Source: CAZEJK01 sp964512045 (GTDB lineage: Bacteria; Acidobacteriota; Thermoanaerobaculia; Thermoanaerobaculales; Sulfomarinibacteraceae). From it: a stretch of 30,725 nucleotides of DNA. The notes beneath the pieces are model-generated. The model worked only from the letters and a program-made list of their open reading frames with translations. It had not been told where the DNA came from and did not search any database. Shown here piece after piece: positions 1-8,369 of this stretch. The first letter of the stretch is position 1. Each line of letters begins with the position of its first letter. The stretch spans positions 1-30,725 of the forward strand of contig CAZEJK010000039.1 of assembly GCA_964512045.1 (NCBI GenBank), written 5' to 3'. The position numbers and the translations under genes were made by a program.

Positions 1-70
1 TCCCGTCCGCAGCATCGAGCTCGCTGCATGGTCCGATGCGGACCAGAGGTCCGCGCTCCCTGCATGGACA
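1..70. repeat. Dispersed intergenic hairpin repeat, partial copy at window edge
   Basis: Bases 1-70 match 8582-8651 closely, sharing the core GATGCGGACCAGAGGTCCGC and its left flank. The element begins outside the window, so its full length here is unknown. It lies directly past the stop codon of the minus-strand kinase gene, as other copies lie next to gene ends at 8370-8655 and after 30640. I see no coding function. It behaves like a REP-type intergenic repeat. Confidence 0.75.
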
Positions 71-93
71 GCGGCAGGGAGATCGCTTCGAGC

Positions 94-3000
94 TCACTGC
101 TCCGATGGTGCTCCGGGGGCCGCCAGTAACGGGTTGCTCTCGAGGGCTCGGCGGCGAGCTGCCACCGCCGCCTGACGCAGCACCTCGGCATCTGAACCGT
201 CCGACGCCAGCTCAGCCAGAAGCTCGAGCACGCGGGCTCGTTCCAGGATGGCTCGAGCCATTGCCGGGTTCACCTCCTCGGTCCGTCTGAGAAGCTCGAG
301 CGCTTCGTTGAGCGCCTCCTTCCCATCGATGAGCCGATCACTCGCAGCTTCCGCCAACATCCGCTCGACCCTGGCCGCCACCAGCAACGCTTCGGGGTCG
401 CTCGGCTTGAGCTCGAGGGCCCGGCGTGCACACCTCCGAGCCCGAGAGAGGACCTCTCTGGGTGACTGCCCAACACGGTCCACGCCACGAGCAGTCACCA
501 GCTCGATTGCGGCCCTTCGAACCTCGAGAAGATGCGCGTTCGGATTCACCTCGATCCCCCGCTCCACCGCATGTCGGGCCTCATCGAGCGACCGTGTCGG
601 ATCCCCACCGTTGGCGAGCAGGTGCTCGGCTCGAAGCTGATGCACGTGGGCGAGGTTCTGGTACGGCTGCGCACCGAACTCGGGGTTCATCTCGAGCGTC
701 TCCTCGAGCGTTTGTTCCGCGTTGTTCAGGCTATCGGTTGGATCTTCCCCCGCGAGCAGCTGGTACTCGGCGAGCAGCTCCCAGGCGTGACCGATGTTGT
801 TCTTCGCGAACGCGTAGCTCGGGTTGCGCTCCAGCGCCGCCTCGAACAGGCCGATCGCTCGCTCGACGTTGTCCGCCGGGCTCTCACCCCGACGCAGCTT
901 CGCGAGGCCGCGATCCATCTCTGCCACGCCACGGATATTGTATGGCGACGGCATCGCCGGGTTGGCGGCCACCGCCCGCTCACACAGTGCGGTCGTCCTG
1001 GCAAACGACACCTCCGGATCGAGCCCGTGCTCCAGCTCGTACTCCCCCTTGCGAACGTACATGTTCGCAGCGTTGTTGAGCAGCGGCACCATCTCCGGCG
1101 CAACCTCCAGAGCCCGCTCGAACGTCTCCGCCGCCTGGCGCAGCGACTCCCTCGGATCGAGCCCACGCGTCACCTCGTACTCGCCGGCCATGGCAAGTGC
1201 GGTTCCCAGCGCTGCCAGTGCGAGCGCGTGGTCCGGGTCGAGCTCCAGCGCAGCACGGAATGCGGCAACCGCCTCGCGCAAACGCGGCCGCGGATCACCT
1301 CCGTGCTTGTAGTCGTGGCGCCACGCCCGGATCTGCTGGGCCCGGCCAACCATGACCTGCGCCGGGACCCACGTCGGATCGAGCTGGAGAGCACGCTCTG
1401 CAGCCGTCATACAGCCGGCGAACGGCGTCTCGACGTCCTCGCTGCGCAGCGTGGCCTGCTCCAGCGTCATCAGATGGACGAGCGCGATCGTGGTCAATGC
1501 TGGAGCGCTGGACGAGTCTGCCCGAACCGCGTTTCCACACGCTTCCAGGGCGTTCTCTCGTGGCGGCTGAATCGGCTCGCCGCGAAACCTGGCAATATCC
1601 ATCTCCCGAACCCACCGCTGGCAGCTTCCCTCCCATGCCGCAGCGTCGCTCGGGGCCATCTCCACCGCCAGAGCAAATGCCTCGCCAGCCTTCTCGGACG
1701 TGGTCAATGCCTCCTCCATCTGGCCATCGTCCTGAAGCTGCTGCGCACGGGCGAGGTGAATCTCACCGGTCAGCTTGAGCGCTTCCGGGTCCCACGGCGA
1801 CTCCTCACAGGCCCGCTCGGCCGCGTCGAGGGCAGCCTCGAGACGAGACTCGTGGAGTGCGACGCGTCCTTCCAGGATGGTGGAGCGGACGGCGCCAGCC
1901 TCCTCCGCCAGCGCAAGCACGTCGAGAGCTGGCTGGAGGTGGGCCTCCCGGATCTGCTCGAGCCGCGCTGACCTCAGCTCCGGGTTCGAGATCCGCTCTG
2001 CGCTCCGCTTGGCCTTCTCGTACATTGCAATCCTGGCCTGCCCCAGCGCCAACGCCACCTCTGGCTCGCGGTACCCGCTCTCCCACGCCGCATGCAAGCT
2101 CTCCTCCGCGAGACGCGGCTGATCCAAAGCCAGGTACCCGCGCCCCAGGGCCGACAGGCTCGGCCCGCGCGCGAGCCCTTTGTCGTGCTGCATCTCCGCC
2201 CGGATCTCCGCCATCCAGCCTCGGACGACCTCGGTCTCACGGCCGATATCATGCAGCGGCAGAGCCCGCGCATACCGCAAGAAGCCCTCGATCCGCTCCA
2301 CGTGCTGCCCCAAGCGATGAGCCACACGCGCCTGCTCGGTAGACTGCATCCGCTGTCGGACCCCCGCACCGATCAGCAGGACGATGATGACCATCGCCGC
2401 AAGACCCACGCCAACCGTGGTTCTGTGCCGACGCGCTCGACGTGCCAGGCGGGCAATCGCTCCGGGCGGCTTGGCCTCCACCGGCACACCATCGAGAAAC
2501 CGATCCAGCTCCTCGGCCAGCTCGCGGGACGAGCCGTACCGCTCCTCGGGACGCCGCTCGAGGCAGCGCATCACCACGGTCTCCAGGTCCCTCGGAACGC
2601 TCGCAACCCGTTTCCGCAGTGGCGCCGGCTCCTCCGTGGCGACCCGCATCAACACCTCGACCTCACCGCCTGTAAACGGTGGCGCGCCGCTCAGGAGCTC
2701 GTACAGGACGCACCCGAGGCTGAAGATGTCGGCCCTCCGATCCACCGGAACCGCGCCCAACGCCTGCTCCGGGGCCATGTAGGCCGCGGTCCCCACTGCG
2801 ACGCCGCTCCGCGTGAGACCCGTACTATCCGCCTGCTCCCTGGCCAGTCCGAAGTCCACCACCGATGGACGCCACACTCCGTCATCGTCCTGGCGAACGA
2901 GGATATTGCCCGGCTTCAGATCACGATGCACGAGCCCCAGCCGGTGGGCCGCATGCACCCCATCCGCCACGTCACGCACGAGCCGAACCTTCTGCTCGAG

Positions 3001-3288
3001 GTTCATCTTCCTGGCGGCCTCGGTCAGGGTCGGCGCCTCGAGGAGCTGCATCGCAATGAACGGCTTGCCGGCCATCTCGCCCACCTCGTACACCGTGCAG
3101 ACGGTCGGATGGTCGACGCTGGCTTGAAGGCGCGCTTCCCGCAGAAACCGTTCAACAAGCTCCGGATCCTCGGAGTTCAGGAACTTCAACGCTACCGCTC
3201 GGTCCAACCGCTGGTCGATCGCGCGGTACACAGAGCCCATCCCGCCCGAACCGATCAGCTCCTCGATCCGATACTGTTCGGCGCCCAT
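94..3288 (-). CDS. Membrane-anchored Ser/Thr protein kinase (PknB/Hanks type) with long TPR tail
   Basis: This 1064-residue protein has a complete Hanks-type kinase domain at about residues 6-265. It shows the glycine loop GSGGMG (13-18), Lys35, helix-C Glu51, catalytic HRDLKPGN (121-128), DFG (145-147) and APEQ (172-175). All catalytic residues are present, so it should phosphorylate Ser/Thr. A basic stretch and one hydrophobic segment (about 290-310) place the kinase in the cytoplasm. The remaining ~750 residues are TPR-like helical repeats, presumably on the outer face of the inner membrane. Several repeats carry an extra loop of the form G-x-DP-x2-S(L/F) before the second helix. The ATG at 3288 was chosen because it directly precedes the kinase domain; the open frame runs on upstream only as antisense to the cupin gene. 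No strong ribosome-binding site is visible. The gene is divergent from the cupin pair. Substrates cannot be read from the sequence. Confidence 0.93.
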   Translation of the reverse strand: MGAEQYRIEELIGSGGMGSVYRAIDQRLDRAVALKFLNSEDPELVERFLREARLQASVDHPTVCTVYEVGEMAGKPFIAMQLLEAPTLTEAARKMNLEQKVRLVRDVADGVHAAHRLGLVHRDLKPGNILVRQDDDGVWRPSVVDFGLAREQADSTGLTRSGVAVGTAAYMAPEQALGAVPVDRRADIFSLGCVLYELLSGAPPFTGGEVEVLMRVATEEPAPLRKRVASVPRDLETVVMRCLERRPEERYGSSRELAEELDRFLDGVPVEAKPPGAIARLARRARRHRTTVGVGLAAMVIIVLLIGAGVRQRMQSTEQARVAHRLGQHVERIEGFLRYARALPLHDIGRETEVVRGWMAEIRAEMQHDKGLARGPSLSALGRGYLALDQPRLAEESLHAAWESGYREPEVALALGQARIAMYEKAKRSAERISNPELRSARLEQIREAHLQPALDVLALAEEAGAVRSTILEGRVALHESRLEAALDAAERACEESPWDPEALKLTGEIHLARAQQLQDDGQMEEALTTSEKAGEAFALAVEMAPSDAAAWEGSCQRWVREMDIARFRGEPIQPPRENALEACGNAVRADSSSAPALTTIALVHLMTLEQATLRSEDVETPFAGCMTAAERALQLDPTWVPAQVMVGRAQQIRAWRHDYKHGGDPRPRLREAVAAFRAALELDPDHALALAALGTALAMAGEYEVTRGLDPRESLRQAAETFERALEVAPEMVPLLNNAANMYVRKGEYELEHGLDPEVSFARTTALCERAVAANPAMPSPYNIRGVAEMDRGLAKLRRGESPADNVERAIGLFEAALERNPSYAFAKNNIGHAWELLAEYQLLAGEDPTDSLNNAEQTLEETLEMNPEFGAQPYQNLAHVHQLRAEHLLANGGDPTRSLDEARHAVERGIEVNPNAHLLEVRRAAIELVTARGVDRVGQSPREVLSRARRCARRALELKPSDPEALLVAARVERMLAEAASDRLIDGKEALNEALELLRRTEEVNPAMARAILERARVLELLAELASDGSDAEVLRQAAVAARRRALESNPLLAAPGAPSEQ

Positions 3289-3419
3289 AGAGATACTGTA
3301 CCGCGACCTCGGCGCATCGAGCGTTGTCAGCCGCACTCGCACCTGCGTAAGGCAGGAACAGAGGCCCCTCGAACTGTGTTGCCCCGAGACCCGGGGCCGG
3401 GCGTTGCGATCACACGCCA

Positions 3420-3435
3420 CTTGACCCAGATCAAG
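3420..3435 (+). promoter_or_regulatory. FNR/DNR-type operator upstream of the cupin-ferredoxin pair
   Basis: The sequence CTTGACCCAGATCAAG is a perfect inverted repeat of CTTGA separated by six bases. It fits the TTGA-N6-TCAA pattern bound by FNR, DNR and related Crp-family proteins. Its centre is 3427.5. A weak -10-like GATCTT lies at 3457-3462, which would put the start site near 3469 and the box near -41.5, the class II activator position. The Crp/Fnr protein encoded at 7490-8203 has the E-x2-SR recognition-helix pattern that reads TTGA half-sites, so it is a plausible binder; this pairing is inference. Confidence 0.7.
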
Positions 3436-3525
3436 GACGTCCGGGCGAGAACGACCGATCTTTGCACCACGACGCCCGGCTCGGTCCGCCACCCACGGCG
3501 AGCGAGCCAGGCACAAGGAGGCACC

Positions 3526-3870
3526 ATGGCTAAGAAGAACGACACCATTGCTCCCGCGAGCGTTGAGACGCTGGACGAGCTCGTGCAGCTTGCAGACGCC
3601 GCGATCGTCAGTCGCACGCTCCACCGCAATGCCGGCGGCAGTGTGACCCTGTTCGCGTTCGACGAAGGCCAGGCGTTGACCGAGCACACCTCTCCGTATG
3701 ACGCCCTGGTCCAGGTCCTCGAGGGGAAGCTCGAGATCACCATCGGCGGCGAGACCGTTCATCTCGCTTCCGGTCAGATCGTTCTCATGCCGGCCAACGT
3801 CCCGCACGGTCTCCGCTGCCTGGCGCCAGCGAAGATGCACCTCGTCATGCTGCGCCCAGCCACCGAGTAG
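3526..3870 (+). CDS. Small single-domain cupin protein
   Basis: This 114-residue protein is a single cupin barrel. The first cupin motif runs from about residue 46 to 76 with His54 and conserved glycines around EGKLEI. The second motif is PANVPHG with His94. Motif 1 has fewer metal-binding histidines than a typical cupin, so the metal and substrate are uncertain. The start is supported by AAGGAG at 3515-3520, six bases before the ATG. It is the first gene of a two-gene plus-strand unit under the FNR-type box at 3420-3435, and the ferredoxin-like gene follows after five bases. Small cupins next to ferredoxins are known, from memory of other genomes, in regulons of FNR/HcpR-type regulators that respond to nitrosative or redox stress. 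A role there is inferred. Confidence 0.88.
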   Translation: MAKKNDTIAPASVETLDELVQLADAAIVSRTLHRNAGGSVTLFAFDEGQALTEHTSPYDALVQVLEGKLEITIGGETVHLASGQIVLMPANVPHGLRCLAPAKMHLVMLRPATE

Positions 3871-3875
3871 CCAGC

Positions 3876-4625
3876 ATGCCGACCCGCGATATCGTCGCCA
3901 TCGATCAGGAGCTTTGTGACGGCTGCGGAGACTGCATCAGCGCGTGCGCCGAGGGGGCCATCGAGCTCGTCAACGGCAAGGCGACGCTCGTCAGCGACGT
4001 CTACTGTGACGGCCTCGGTGCGTGCCTCGGACACTGTCCCCAGGGCGCGATCACGGTCACCCGCCGCGAGGCCGAGCCGTTCGACGAGGCCGCGGTCGAG
4101 CAGCGGCTCAGCTCACAGAGGCAGCTCACCGCTGTGCAGGGCTTCCCTCAAGCTCAGGCCGCACCGATGTCCAGCGGCTGCCCGGGTTCCCGCCAGCTCG
4201 CGTTCGAACCGGCGGGGTTCTCTGACCGGACCTCGCCGACCGCTGTCGCGCCATCGGCCCTTCGCCAGTGGCCGGTGCAGCTCCATCTCCTCTCTCCGTC
4301 GGCGCCGTTCCTCGCAGGCTCCGACCTCCTCCTGGCGGCGGATTGCACCGCCTTTGCCGTGGGCGGCTTCCATCGGGAGCACCTCGAGGGGCGCACCCTC
4401 GCCATCGCCTGCCCGAAGCTCGACAGTCAGCAGGAGAGCTACTTCGAGAAGCTGGTCGCCATGATCGACCACGCCCGGATCACGAGCCTGACCGTGCTGG
4501 TGATGGAGGTCCCATGCTGCGGCGGTCTGGTCCGCCTTGCAGAGAGCGCGCTCGCGGCAGCCCACCGTGACATCCCGCTCCACGTTCAGGTCGTCTCCGT
4601 CCGCGGCGAGGTCGTCGGCGGCTGA
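3876..4625 (+). CDS. 4Fe-4S ferredoxin-like protein with cysteine-rich C-terminal domain
   Basis: This 249-residue soluble protein begins with a ferredoxin domain. Cluster motif 1 is complete: C14, C17, C20, C24 followed later by C54-P. Motif 2 is C44-x5-C50-x3-C54, with Leu47 where a second cysteine is expected, so the second cluster lacks one normal ligand or takes it from elsewhere. The C-terminal part holds five more cysteines in conserved-looking contexts: GCPG (C102), ADC (C157), ACPKLD (C179) and PCCGG (C214, C215), which could bind another cluster or be redox active. The gene starts five bases after the cupin stop and is probably translationally coupled, as no good ribosome-binding site precedes it. 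It probably transfers electrons in the same stress response as the cupin. The partner enzyme is not in the window. It ends 110 bases before the convergent end of the histidine kinase gene. Confidence 0.88.
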   Translation: MPTRDIVAIDQELCDGCGDCISACAEGAIELVNGKATLVSDVYCDGLGACLGHCPQGAITVTRREAEPFDEAAVEQRLSSQRQLTAVQGFPQAQAAPMSSGCPGSRQLAFEPAGFSDRTSPTAVAPSALRQWPVQLHLLSPSAPFLAGSDLLLAADCTAFAVGGFHREHLEGRTLAIACPKLDSQQESYFEKLVAMIDHARITSLTVLVMEVPCCGGLVRLAESALAAAHRDIPLHVQVVSVRGEVVGG

Positions 4626-4735
4626 AGCCCAGCCTTCGGAGGGCACCCAGCACCCACCCTATCTCGCTCCGCACACAGCTCTGCTCGCACGAAACCGTGC
4701 CCGGCGAAGCGTGAGCTCATCCGTCTCCGTCCGAC

Positions 4736-7396
4736 TCAGCTCGCCGCTCCATCATCCGGCGGCCCATGGTCCAGCACGTCCCGGACCTTCGCTCCGAGCT
4801 CTCGCTTCGAGAACGGTTTCGAAATGAAGCCCACGCCGCTCTCGAGCACGCCTTGGCGCCCGATCACCGTGTCGGTGTACCCGGACATATAGAGAATGCG
4901 GAGCTGCGGAAATCGGCCGCGCAGCTCCCTCGCGAGCTCCGGCCCTTTCATCTCAGGCATGATCACGTCGCTGACGAGCAGCTCGATCGTTCCGTTGTGG
5001 GCCTCGGCACGACGGATGGCGTCCGTCGGTCGCTGTGCAGAGATCACCGTATAGCCAAGACGTTGCAGCATCGTCTCCGCAACCCGGAGAATCGGGAGCT
5101 CGTCTTCCACCAAAAGAACGGTCTCGGCCCCGGTGTGATCAACCTCGATCGTGCGCTTCGGCTCGGTCCTCCCCGCAGCCTCATCGATCGGCACGTACAC
5201 CTTGAACGACGAGCCCAGGCCAACCTCGCTATAGACATTGATGAAGCCACCGTTCTGCCTGACGATTCCGAAGATCGTGGCCAGTCCAAGGCCCGTTCCC
5301 TTACCGACGTCCTTGGTGGTGAAGAACGGTTCGAAGATATTGGCTTGCGTCTCCGGATCCATCCCACATCCGTTGTCGCTGACGGCGAGCAGCACGTACT
5401 TCCCTGGCACTGCGCTCACCTGACTCTCGCAGTACGCTGCATCAAGCTCGACGTTGGCCGTCTCGATGGTGACCGTACCGCCATCACGCCCAATCGCATC
5501 GCGAGCGTTCACGCAGAGGTTCGCGAGAATCTGGTCAACCTGTGTGGGATCGATCCGGATCGAATACAGCCGCCGCCCTGGCCGCCACAGCAGATCAACG
5601 TCCTCACCGATGAGCCGGCGGAGCATCTTGAGCATCGACTCCACGGTCTGGTTGAGGTCCAGGACCTTCGGTTCGACATTTTGACGACGGGCAAAGGCGA
5701 GAAGCTGTCGGGTCACATTGGCAGAGCGCTCCGCAGCCTTCCGGATCTCCTCCAGGCCGGCACGCTCGGGAGCTGTCTCGTGCATCTCGTCGAGCAGGAT
5801 GTCGGCATGGCCAATGATGACGTTGAGCATGTTGTTGAAGTCGTGGGCCACACCCCCGGCCAGACGACCAACCACCTCGAGCTTCTGCGCCCGCACCAGC
5901 TGCTCTCGCAGCCGCTCCCGCTCCGCCTCCACTCGCTGTCGTTCCTCGAGACTCCGTGCGAGCTTCAACGTGCCATAGCTCTGTGACGAGACGAACTCCG
6001 CAAACCTCGAGTAGAAACCGATGATCCGCTCAACAGTCTCCCGATCCCATCGAGGCACCCGGCGTAACGCCTCGATGTACTCATGCTCATCGAAGCCGTA
6101 CCGCCGAGCTTGCTGCCGGAAGAGCTCCTCGTCGACCTCTTCATCCTCGAAGAAGAACTGGCCGAGGAACAGGTTTCCGACCGCCTTGTCACCCAGCATG
6201 ATTGGGGTCGAGATATCCCACAGGTTGTTCTGACACTTGTATGCACGGAACGTTCCCTGCGCAACGTCACGCGTGAGCTGTGTGTCGCTCACCACGCAAG
6301 CCCGGAGCGTCTCCGGATGGGCACGATGGAAGCGTGTGCAGATGTCTTGCCATCCGGTGGCGACGATGATGTTGCCTTCATGGTCCAACACGCCAGCCGG
6401 GTATCCGGTCAGGCGGTAGAGATCGTCCATCAAGACCTGCACGGTCTCGGTATCCACGAGGTCTTTCAGCGTCAGGTCCTTGATGTCTTCTTCTGGATCG
6501 ATAATCGCTCTGAGCTTTCTTCGAACACGTCCTTCGGCCTCACGCAACGCCTCCTCGATCCGCTTCCGTTCCGTGATGTCGCGCGCCACACCGAGCGTAC
6601 CGATCAGCTTCCCGTCCGCGTCTCTCAGCTCGGTCTTCAGCGTATCGACCGGGACTCTCCTGCCGTCGGGATAGGTCACCCACTCCTCAGAGCTCTCCGG
6701 GGCGCGGTGTTCGAGCACCCTCAGGTCCTTACGGCGAAACTCATCCGCAACATCGGCGTCGTACAGATCGTGGTCGGTTGCGCCCACAACATCCTCGCGG
6801 GATCGCCCGACATGCCGGGCAAACTCCTCGTTACAACCGAGGTAGACTCCGTCCAGGTCCTTGTAGAACACGATCTCGGGGATCGAGTTCAGCAGCGCTG
6901 TGATCAGGCCGAGCTGATACCTGTCACGTTCCTCGGCGCGCTTGCGTTCGGTGAGATCCACACCGAGACACGTCACGTCGACGATCGCACCGTTGACATC
7001 CCGCGTCAGGACGTTGGACCAGCCGATACTGAGGCGCTCGCCGCTCTTGGTGAGTATCTCGTTCTCGTATGCCGAGAAGCCGTGGGTATCGCCGGCCTGC
7101 ATGACCTGTTCAAAGACGGCTCGAACGGTGTCACCGACATCTGCGGGGATGCACAGATAGAACCAATCGCGGCCCAGCAACTCGTCCAGCTCCCACCCGG
7201 TGAGGTCGAGGAAATGGTTGTTGCAGAACACGATCCGAGCTTCACAGTCGAGGGCGATTCCGATCAATGGAACATTGACAAGGATATTGCGCCACTTCGC
7301 CTCGCTGGTGCGGTGCGCATCTTCAGCCCGCTGCTCCACTCTCTCCAGCCGCCGTTGCAGCTCGTTGATCGTGCCGAAGTGGTGCTCTCTCTCCAC
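4736..7396 (-). CDS. Hybrid histidine kinase: PAS-PAS-PocR-HisKA-HATPase-receiver
   Basis: This 886-residue protein lacks membrane segments and is probably cytoplasmic. It has two PAS domains (about 30-155 and 160-280), the first ending in DLTERK and the second in DITERK. A PocR-type sensory domain follows (about 305-465) with C353, C367 and C388. The HisKA motif GGVAHDFNNML gives phospho-acceptor His518. The ATPase shows N630, DNGCGMD (674-680) and GKGTGLGL (698-705). A C-terminal receiver (about 757-875) has acceptor Asp810 and Lys860 in SKPFS. It is thus a hybrid kinase that may use its own receiver as phosphorelay output. PocR domains are known to bind small organic ligands or redox cofactors. 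The first in-frame start is GTG at 7396, preceded by GGAAGGGCGG; an in-frame TAG lies a short way upstream. It follows the Crp/Fnr gene on the same strand, separated by 93 bases that contain two palindromes. Confidence 0.93.
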   Translation of the reverse strand: MEREHHFGTINELQRRLERVEQRAEDAHRTSEAKWRNILVNVPLIGIALDCEARIVFCNNHFLDLTGWELDELLGRDWFYLCIPADVGDTVRAVFEQVMQAGDTHGFSAYENEILTKSGERLSIGWSNVLTRDVNGAIVDVTCLGVDLTERKRAEERDRYQLGLITALLNSIPEIVFYKDLDGVYLGCNEEFARHVGRSREDVVGATDHDLYDADVADEFRRKDLRVLEHRAPESSEEWVTYPDGRRVPVDTLKTELRDADGKLIGTLGVARDITERKRIEEALREAEGRVRRKLRAIIDPEEDIKDLTLKDLVDTETVQVLMDDLYRLTGYPAGVLDHEGNIIVATGWQDICTRFHRAHPETLRACVVSDTQLTRDVAQGTFRAYKCQNNLWDISTPIMLGDKAVGNLFLGQFFFEDEEVDEELFRQQARRYGFDEHEYIEALRRVPRWDRETVERIIGFYSRFAEFVSSQSYGTLKLARSLEERQRVEAERERLREQLVRAQKLEVVGRLAGGVAHDFNNMLNVIIGHADILLDEMHETAPERAGLEEIRKAAERSANVTRQLLAFARRQNVEPKVLDLNQTVESMLKMLRRLIGEDVDLLWRPGRRLYSIRIDPTQVDQILANLCVNARDAIGRDGGTVTIETANVELDAAYCESQVSAVPGKYVLLAVSDNGCGMDPETQANIFEPFFTTKDVGKGTGLGLATIFGIVRQNGGFINVYSEVGLGSSFKVYVPIDEAAGRTEPKRTIEVDHTGAETVLLVEDELPILRVAETMLQRLGYTVISAQRPTDAIRRAEAHNGTIELLVSDVIMPEMKGPELARELRGRFPQLRILYMSGYTDTVIGRQGVLESGVGFISKPFSKRELGAKVRDVLDHGPPDDGAAS

Positions 7397-7431
7397 CGTC
7401 GAAGCCGCCCTTCCATGGATCTCTTGCTACC

Positions 7432-7464
7432 CTTGCACGTTGGTGCAAGCATTCGATATATCGA
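7432..7464. promoter_or_regulatory. Two palindromes upstream of the hybrid histidine kinase gene
   Basis: Bases 7432-7449 form a perfect 7-bp inverted repeat, CTTGCAC-GTTG-GTGCAAG. Bases 7453-7464 are a perfect 12-bp palindrome, TCGATATATCGA. Both lie 36-68 bases upstream of the GTG start of the minus-strand kinase gene, where an operator or promoter is expected. No thymine run follows the first repeat, so it does not look like an intrinsic terminator for the regulator gene ending at 7490. The binding protein is unknown. The first repeat resembles a Crp/Fnr-family site only loosely, because its half-site TTGCAC differs from TTGA. Confidence 0.5.
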
Positions 7465-7489
7465 CCCCATACTACCGCGACACAGAGAC

Positions 7490-8203
7490 TCAACCCACTT
7501 CGTCGTCCTCACCGATCCAGTCGGCAAGGGCATGGAGACCGGCCGGGTCGCTGACGGTGACCGACTTGCCCGAGACCCGAACCAGCCCGTCGTCCTCGAG
7601 ACGGCGAAACGTCCGCGACAGCACCTCTGGCGCCGTCCCGATCTGGGCGGCAATCAGGTTCCGGGGCTCCTCGAGCGTCAGCTCCAGCGGGTTGCCATCC
7701 GCGGCTCTCGGACACCGCGCCAGGAGGTAGATCGCCAGCCGCTCCTCGACCCGACGCTGCGTCATCAGATCCAGGGTTGCCACCATCCGTCGCGTCCACT
7801 GGGAAAGTGACGCAAGCATCGCCAGGCCAAGCTCCGGCGAGCTTCGCATCAGCTCCAGGAGTCGGCTCCGCGGGAACCCGACGACCCGCGTCGCCACGAC
7901 AGCCTCCGCCGTTGCGGGATAGGTTCCGTCACCGAACAGCGCGGCCTCCGCAAAGCTCTGACCGGGCTTGACCAGGTGCAGCAGCAGCTCCTTGCCCTGC
8001 GGCGAGTAGCGCACGAGCTTCATGCGCCCCTCAACGACCGCGAAGACCGCTTCGGCGGCATGCCCTTCCGCGAACAGAATCTCACCCGTCTCGAGCGACC
8101 GTTCGCGCCCGATGGCCTCCAGCGCCTCCTGTTGACGGGGCGACAGACCCGCAAGGAGCGGTATCGATCGCAGCACAGAGCGGTCATCTGGAGAAGCGCT
8201 CAT
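7490..8203 (-). CDS. Crp/Fnr-family transcription regulator, DNR-like
   Basis: This 237-residue protein has an N-terminal cyclic-nucleotide-like effector domain (about 15-130), a dimerisation helix (about 131-160) and a C-terminal Crp-type helix-turn-helix (about 180-206). The recognition helix carries E193-x2-S196-R197, the arrangement by which FNR reads TTGA. The only cysteine is C164, so it cannot hold an FNR-type 4Fe-4S cluster. The stretch around EAALFGDGTYPATAEA is typical of DNR-like regulators, which sense NO through heme; heme binding here is not proven. The ATG at 8203 was chosen because GGAGG lies 11 bases before it; an alternative ATG at 8224 adds seven residues but has a poorer ribosome-binding site. 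A 29-codon frame with a strong ribosome-binding site ends just in front of it. The likely target in this window is the box at 3420-3435. Confidence 0.92.
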   Translation of the reverse strand: MSASPDDRSVLRSIPLLAGLSPRQQEALEAIGRERSLETGEILFAEGHAAEAVFAVVEGRMKLVRYSPQGKELLLHLVKPGQSFAEAALFGDGTYPATAEAVVATRVVGFPRSRLLELMRSSPELGLAMLASLSQWTRRMVATLDLMTQRRVEERLAIYLLARCPRAADGNPLELTLEEPRNLIAAQIGTAPEVLSRTFRRLEDDGLVRVSGKSVTVSDPAGLHALADWIGEDDEVG

Positions 8204-8210
8204 CACAACT

Positions 8211-8300
8211 CTATCCTCCATCACCTGCTGAGCCCATCGCGAGGACGAGCCCCATTACCAGCGTGGCGTCACGCCATGCGTCCGGTCGGGGCATCATCAT
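8211..8300 (-). CDS. Possible 29-residue leader or small membrane peptide before the Crp/Fnr gene
   Basis: A short frame begins with three successive ATG codons (8300, 8297, 8294) directly behind the strong ribosome-binding sequence AAGGAGAGGG (8301-8310). It encodes 29 residues with the hydrophobic stretch ATLVMGLVLAMGSAG, long enough for one membrane pass, and ends in TAG at 8211-8213. It is in a different frame from the regulator. Its last codons contain the GGAGG that serves the regulator start at 8203. It could be a leader peptide coupling translation to the regulator, or a small membrane protein. I do not recognise a family and it may not be expressed. Confidence 0.4.
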   Translation of the reverse strand: MMMPRPDAWRDATLVMGLVLAMGSAGDGG

Positions 8301-8369
8301 CCCTCTCCTTCTTCTTCGCGCCCACGATCGTACACCGACGGGCCATCTTCCATCACTGGCAACGGAGCA

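Noticed and set aside
3289..3840. Upstream extension of the kinase reading frame by about 180 codons
   Set aside because: It runs antisense through the cupin gene and the FNR-type box and has no domain; the kinase domain starts right at the ATG at 3288.
4626..4735. Terminator between the converging ferredoxin and histidine kinase genes
   Set aside because: Only a three-base-pair stem around CCTTCGGAGG was found and no U-run on either strand.
7432..7449. Sigma-54 promoter suggested by TTGCAC...TGCA
   Set aside because: The invariant GG at -24 and GC at -12 are not in register on either strand; the perfect symmetry fits an operator better.
532..7810. Long plus-strand open frames opposite the kinase and the histidine kinase genes (for example 532-1971 and 6083-7810)
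   Set aside because: They are antisense to genes with clear domains, are rich in Arg/His/Leu as expected from reversed GC-rich codons, and show no motifs.
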